Both the position numbers and the translations under genes were made by a program. This document shows, piece after piece, positions 60,849-64,000 of a stretch of DNA of 64,000 nt. The stretch lies in the NCBI RefSeq assembly GCF_947250775.1, contig NZ_OX366349.1, positions 744,001-808,000 of the forward strand, written 5' to 3'. The notes under the pieces were generated by a model. The model saw only the letters and a list, made by a program, of their open reading frames with translations. It searched no databases and was not told where the DNA came from. Positions within the stretch are counted from its first letter, which is position 1, and every line of letters starts with the position of its first letter. This DNA is from Wolbachia endosymbiont (group A) of Rhinocyllus conicus. GTDB lineage: Bacteria > Pseudomonadota > Alphaproteobacteria > Rickettsiales > Anaplasmataceae.

Positions 60849-62108
60849 ATGCTTCAATCTAGGGAACGGAAATTACCAACTAATAGCCAAGTAGTTAAGT
60901 ATAATACTGCGGGCGATGGCAATTGTTTTTTTCATGCTGTGTTTGGTGATAATAGCTCTGGTCCATATAAAGCTGAAAGAGCGCAAGATATGAGAATGGA
61001 ATGGCACAAATTTTTAAGTCAGTTTGAGTCATTGGATGATGCAAGTATGCCAGCTCCTTTAAGAGCTCAGCTAGAAAATGTTTTTAATATGTTTTTAAAC
61101 AAGCCAGAGGATTTAACTGGTAAGTCCAAGAAAATAAAAGGATTAGCTGAACAAACAAATAAGAAAATCGAGGAAGCTGACAGTAAGACTCAGGAATTAA
61201 AAGAAGAAATTGTAAAAAACTTTCGTGATGATGGTGACTTCAGAAAAGTAATATATCCAGTAATAGAAAGAGCTATTACTCAGCGTAATGAGCGTAATAT
61301 CGACTCTCCGAGAGACCAAAAAACTTTGCTCAGTGTTGAAGACTTGCTTAAAGAAGAAAATAAGGAGAGGTTATATGGTGATATCACAGAAGATCTTGAG
61401 TCTTGTGCATTAATATTGAATCCTAACCTCAGTAAAAAGGAGTATGGTAATACATATGACCCTAAAGTTATAAAAGATTCATTTTTTAACGATGAAGTTC
61501 TCTATAAAGAATATCTAGAAGCAATAGAAAGTAAAAGTTATTTTCCTTTCATTGGAGAAATTAGTATGTTAGCTTCTTTAGCTAACATTGAAATTAATGT
61601 CTACTACAAAGATAATAATAGCGAGGAGCAAAAAAAGTTTGAGCCAGATCCACAAATGATAAATAATGATGATCAGTTAAATCAGGTATTTAATCGTGAG
61701 AGTTATAAATTAAATGACGAGTTATGGGGTAGTAAAGAGCGAGAAACAATATATCTTGGAGGGAATCATTACTCTAGAGCTGAAATTGTAACTCAAGAAT
61801 TAATAAGACAGCAGCAAGAACAAGAAGATTTCCTATTAGCAAAAAAACTTCAGGTAGACGAGATCTTAGAGTATTGTAACCTTTCAAAGGATATCTCTGA
61901 GAGAGCAGAGGTTGAGAAGAGATTTGATGAGTTATTGGCAGAAAATGCTAATGGAAAAATTTGTGATGTTGTAGAGCAGTGCGTTAGTGATATAAAGCAA
62001 TACATAGAGCGCTCTGAAGAGCAAGACTCTTTGAACCCATCGTGTGGTATTGAAGAAACAAGGGTGGAAAAAGCATTTCATCATCAGCAACCAATACTTG
62101 TAAAGTAA
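60849..62108 (+). CDS. OTU-type cysteine protease (putative deubiquitinase)
   Basis: 419 residues, ATG after TAAGG. The OTU signature AGDGNCFFHAVFG is near the N-terminus with Asp23 and catalytic Cys26. The matching His is probably His307 in LGGNHYSRAEI. Between them is a long helical insert with acidic and lysine-rich parts, larger than in minimal OTU domains. The C-terminal 100 residues are helical and charged. Bacteria have no ubiquitin, so the substrate is expected in the insect host cell. There is no Sec signal; type IV or type I secretion would be needed. It sits alone between ychF and cca with its own terminator. Confidence 0.85.
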   Translation: MLQSRERKLPTNSQVVKYNTAGDGNCFFHAVFGDNSSGPYKAERAQDMRMEWHKFLSQFESLDDASMPAPLRAQLENVFNMFLNKPEDLTGKSKKIKGLAEQTNKKIEEADSKTQELKEEIVKNFRDDGDFRKVIYPVIERAITQRNERNIDSPRDQKTLLSVEDLLKEENKERLYGDITEDLESCALILNPNLSKKEYGNTYDPKVIKDSFFNDEVLYKEYLEAIESKSYFPFIGEISMLASLANIEINVYYKDNNSEEQKKFEPDPQMINNDDQLNQVFNRESYKLNDELWGSKERETIYLGGNHYSRAEIVTQELIRQQQEQEDFLLAKKLQVDEILEYCNLSKDISERAEVEKRFDELLAENANGKICDVVEQCVSDIKQYIERSEEQDSLNPSCGIEETRVEKAFHHQQPILVK

Positions 62109-62116
62109 ATTTTCAT

Positions 62117-62146
62117 AGCCCTGTATATTTTTATATGGGGCTTTTT
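62117..62146 (+). terminator. Rho-independent terminator after the OTU gene
   Basis: AGCCC at 62117 pairs with GGGCT at 62138, the loop side adds TATA/TATA pairing, and five T follow. Located 9 bases after the stop codon at 62108. Confidence 0.75.
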
Positions 62147-62191
62147 GCAAGCATTTCATATAATATGCACTTGCAGTACGTACTAACCTAA

Positions 62192-63364
62192 ATGCAAGTT
62201 GACCATGAAACTAGTTTAATCATCGATGCCATAGAGAAATTTGGTGGTGAGGCTAGGCTTGTCGGCGGGTGTGTGAGAGACTCAATTTTGCAGCGTGATG
62301 TCCATGATATTGATCTCGCTACCAATTTGCTTCCTGATCAGGTGATGAAAGCGCTAAAACTCCGTAATATAAAAACTATTCCAACTGGCTTAAAACATGG
62401 GACTATAACTGCGGTTCTAAATCAAAGATCTTTTGAGATCACAACACTAAGGCATGATGTGAAATGTGATGGCAGGCATGCGAAAGTAGAATTTACTAAT
62501 AATTGGCAAGCTGATGCTTCAAGGCGTGACTTTACATTTAACGCTCTATATGCAGATAAGCATGGCCATATATATGATTACTTTGGTGGTATCGAGGATT
62601 TAAAGGCGCGAAGGTTAAACTTTATAGGCAACGCTGAAGATAGAATTAAAGAAGACTATCTACGTATTTTAAGAGCATTTCGTTTTCATGCAAAAATATG
62701 TGTCGGAGATTTGAGTGATGAAATACTAAGCGTATGCAAAAAGCATTCGCATATGATCCAAAACCTCTCTGGAGAGAGAATAAGAGATGAAATACTTAAA
62801 TTGCTGGAGTGCAATGATCCTTTTCCAACACTTAAGAGCATGCAAGAATCTGATGTTTTGCAAAAGATTATCCCAAAAGAAGTAAAATGCGAAATTCTGT
62901 CTTCGTCACTTCTTTTGGGCACTGATGCACTAGTAAAATTAGCATTACTCCTTAGGACCACCAAAAATGACAGGCTAAGTCTTGGAGAATATGTAAGCAA
63001 ATTTTTACGTCTTTCAAACAAGCAAAAGAAAAAGCTGCTATTTTTACTATCCAACGATATCAAAACAGAACTCTCAGAAAAAGAGCAAAAAAAATACATA
63101 TCTTTATTTGGTAGAGAATTATATTGTGATTTAGTAAAAATTTGTGGTGTTGAGTCTGGAGAAAATGTTGATAAATACATTTCGTTTGCTAATACATTCA
63201 ATATTCCAAAATTTCCTTTATCTGGCGATGATTTAATAAGTATAGGTCACCAGCCAGGAAAAAGTTTAGGTAGGAGCTTGGAGTTGCTAAAACAACATTG
63301 GGAAGACAGCTCCTACACTTTAACAAAAGAGGAGCTGGTGCTTTATGCTAAGAGCCTACTCTAA
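62192..63364 (+). CDS. cca: CCA tRNA nucleotidyltransferase / poly(A) polymerase family
   Basis: 390 residues. Class II nucleotidyltransferase: ARLVGGCVRDSIL, then DIDLATNLLPDQV with the catalytic DxD, ITTLRHDVKCDGRHAKVEF, RRDFTFNALY, GDAEDRIKEDYLRILRAFRF-type motif (here GNAEDRIKEDYLRI). It adds or repairs tRNA CCA ends. Its last 17 bases overlap the convergent gene. Confidence 0.92.
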   Translation: MQVDHETSLIIDAIEKFGGEARLVGGCVRDSILQRDVHDIDLATNLLPDQVMKALKLRNIKTIPTGLKHGTITAVLNQRSFEITTLRHDVKCDGRHAKVEFTNNWQADASRRDFTFNALYADKHGHIYDYFGGIEDLKARRLNFIGNAEDRIKEDYLRILRAFRFHAKICVGDLSDEILSVCKKHSHMIQNLSGERIRDEILKLLECNDPFPTLKSMQESDVLQKIIPKEVKCEILSSSLLLGTDALVKLALLLRTTKNDRLSLGEYVSKFLRLSNKQKKKLLFLLSNDIKTELSEKEQKKYISLFGRELYCDLVKICGVESGENVDKYISFANTFNIPKFPLSGDDLISIGHQPGKSLGRSLELLKQHWEDSSYTLTKEELVLYAKSLL

Positions 63365-64000
63365 CTGCTTTCCGACTGTTCAATGAATGTATGCTTGCAA
63401 TATTAGTGTGACTCATCGAGGAATTAGGTGTGTATTCTTTTTTAGCTTTTTCTGTTAATTGGTATTCGTTTACTCCTCCTTGAGTTTGATTACACATTTT
63501 CTGATCTGGAGATAAAAATTTATCTCTTATGCTTGATGTCAGTTGTAACTCTTGAATCTTATCTGAAAAAAATCTCATTCTAGCTTCTACTAGCTCTTTC
63601 ACAACAATTTCTTTAAGTAATTCTCCTGAGTCGTTATTATTATTATTTTTGCTATTAAAGCTGTGCAAGATAGAATCTCTAGTTGCAACTGCATCTTTTT
63701 CGTTAAAATTTAATTTTTTCATGCATTGCTTAACAGAAGTTAACAACTTGGCTTTTAACGTGTCATCTCGTAGTTCTTTACCTATATTTTTTTCAATGCA
63801 ATGTTTGTTGACAACTTCTTTAACCTTGGCTTCTATGATCTCCCTTGCGGATTGTTTTAAATTACTTTCTAATAATTTAAGTAATTCTTTACTTTCAAAT
63901 TTTCCACTATTTTTATTTGATAGAGATTTTATGGTTTCATCAAGCACGTTATGGCAAAAGTGCTTTTCTTTAAATTCAGGAAAATTTTCTTTCAACTCTT
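63348..64000 (-). CDS. Hypothetical helical protein, 5' end beyond window
   Basis: The frame is open to the right edge; a TTG at 63995 is not a convincing start, so the gene probably begins outside. About 217 residues are seen, mostly charged helices (KELLKLLESNLKQSAREIIEAKVKEVV as a region), an Asn-rich run (SKNNNNND), and a polar C-terminus ending KAVRVGS. No known domain. Possibly a Wolbachia-specific protein. Confidence 0.55.
   Translation of the reverse strand, partial: ELKENFPEFKEKHFCHNVLDETIKSLSNKNSGKFESKELLKLLESNLKQSAREIIEAKVKEVVNKHCIEKNIGKELRDDTLKAKLLTSVKQCMKKLNFNEKDAVATRDSILHSFNSKNNNNNDSGELLKEIVVKELVEARMRFFSDKIQELQLTSSIRDKFLSPDQKMCNQTQGGVNEYQLTEKAKKEYTPNSSMSHTNIASIHSLNSRKAVRVGS

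Overview
The window is from an arthropod-type Wolbachia (Rickettsiales, Alphaproteobacteria). The evidence is the AT-rich sequence, the rickettsial housekeeping genes (secA, sucB, sdhA, guaA, prs, gatC, popZ-like, pdxJ), the many ankyrin-repeat genes, the insertion sequences with small derivatives, and about 22 kb of a WO-type prophage.

Layout. 1-575 holds the start of a phage structural gene leaving the window leftward. 763-3094 is a pair of overlapping, unrecognised genes. 3084-7337 is a leftward replication/recombination operon (two related P-loop ATPases, one fused to a toprim half; an SSB-like protein; a Sak4-like ATPase) headed by a phage sigma factor. 7401-8363 has no gene. 8364-10424 is a primase-helicase. 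10762-21920 runs rightward: P-loop protein, RuvC-like resolvase, ParB-methyltransferase, terminase small subunit, ankyrin protein, terminase large subunit, gpW, DUF1016 nuclease, portal, protease/scaffold gpC, gpD and gpE. The major capsid gene gpE is cut at 21920 by an IS5-family (IS903-type) element whose flanks do not match, so the head module ends at a rearrangement. 22-29 kb is a mobile-element zone with one IS903-type copy, a frameshifted IS630, three copies of a 326-bp MITE and one large ankyrin gene.

29-64 kb is chromosomal: rlmE, popZ-like, tolC-like, rplM-rpsI, HU, pdxJ, sucB, secA, guaA, gatC, prs, sdhA, gmk, ychF and cca. Between these lie likely host- or phage-interaction genes: a nuclease/NB-ARC/TPR STAND protein, four ankyrin proteins (one exported), an exported pentapeptide-repeat protein and an OTU-type cysteine protease. 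Gaps carry GC-rich palindromic repeats.

Main observation. A bipartite element, GTGAAC-N16-TTGAAC followed by a TATAT-rich stretch and a G run, occurs four times, each time just upstream of a prophage transcription unit (before the genes starting at 575, 6757, 10424 and 10762). The spacing is constant. The prophage also encodes its own sigma-70-family factor, next to one of the copies. Together they suggest a phage sigma regulon, or alternatively a direct-repeat operator. All calls come from reading the sequence and from family knowledge; no database search was run.
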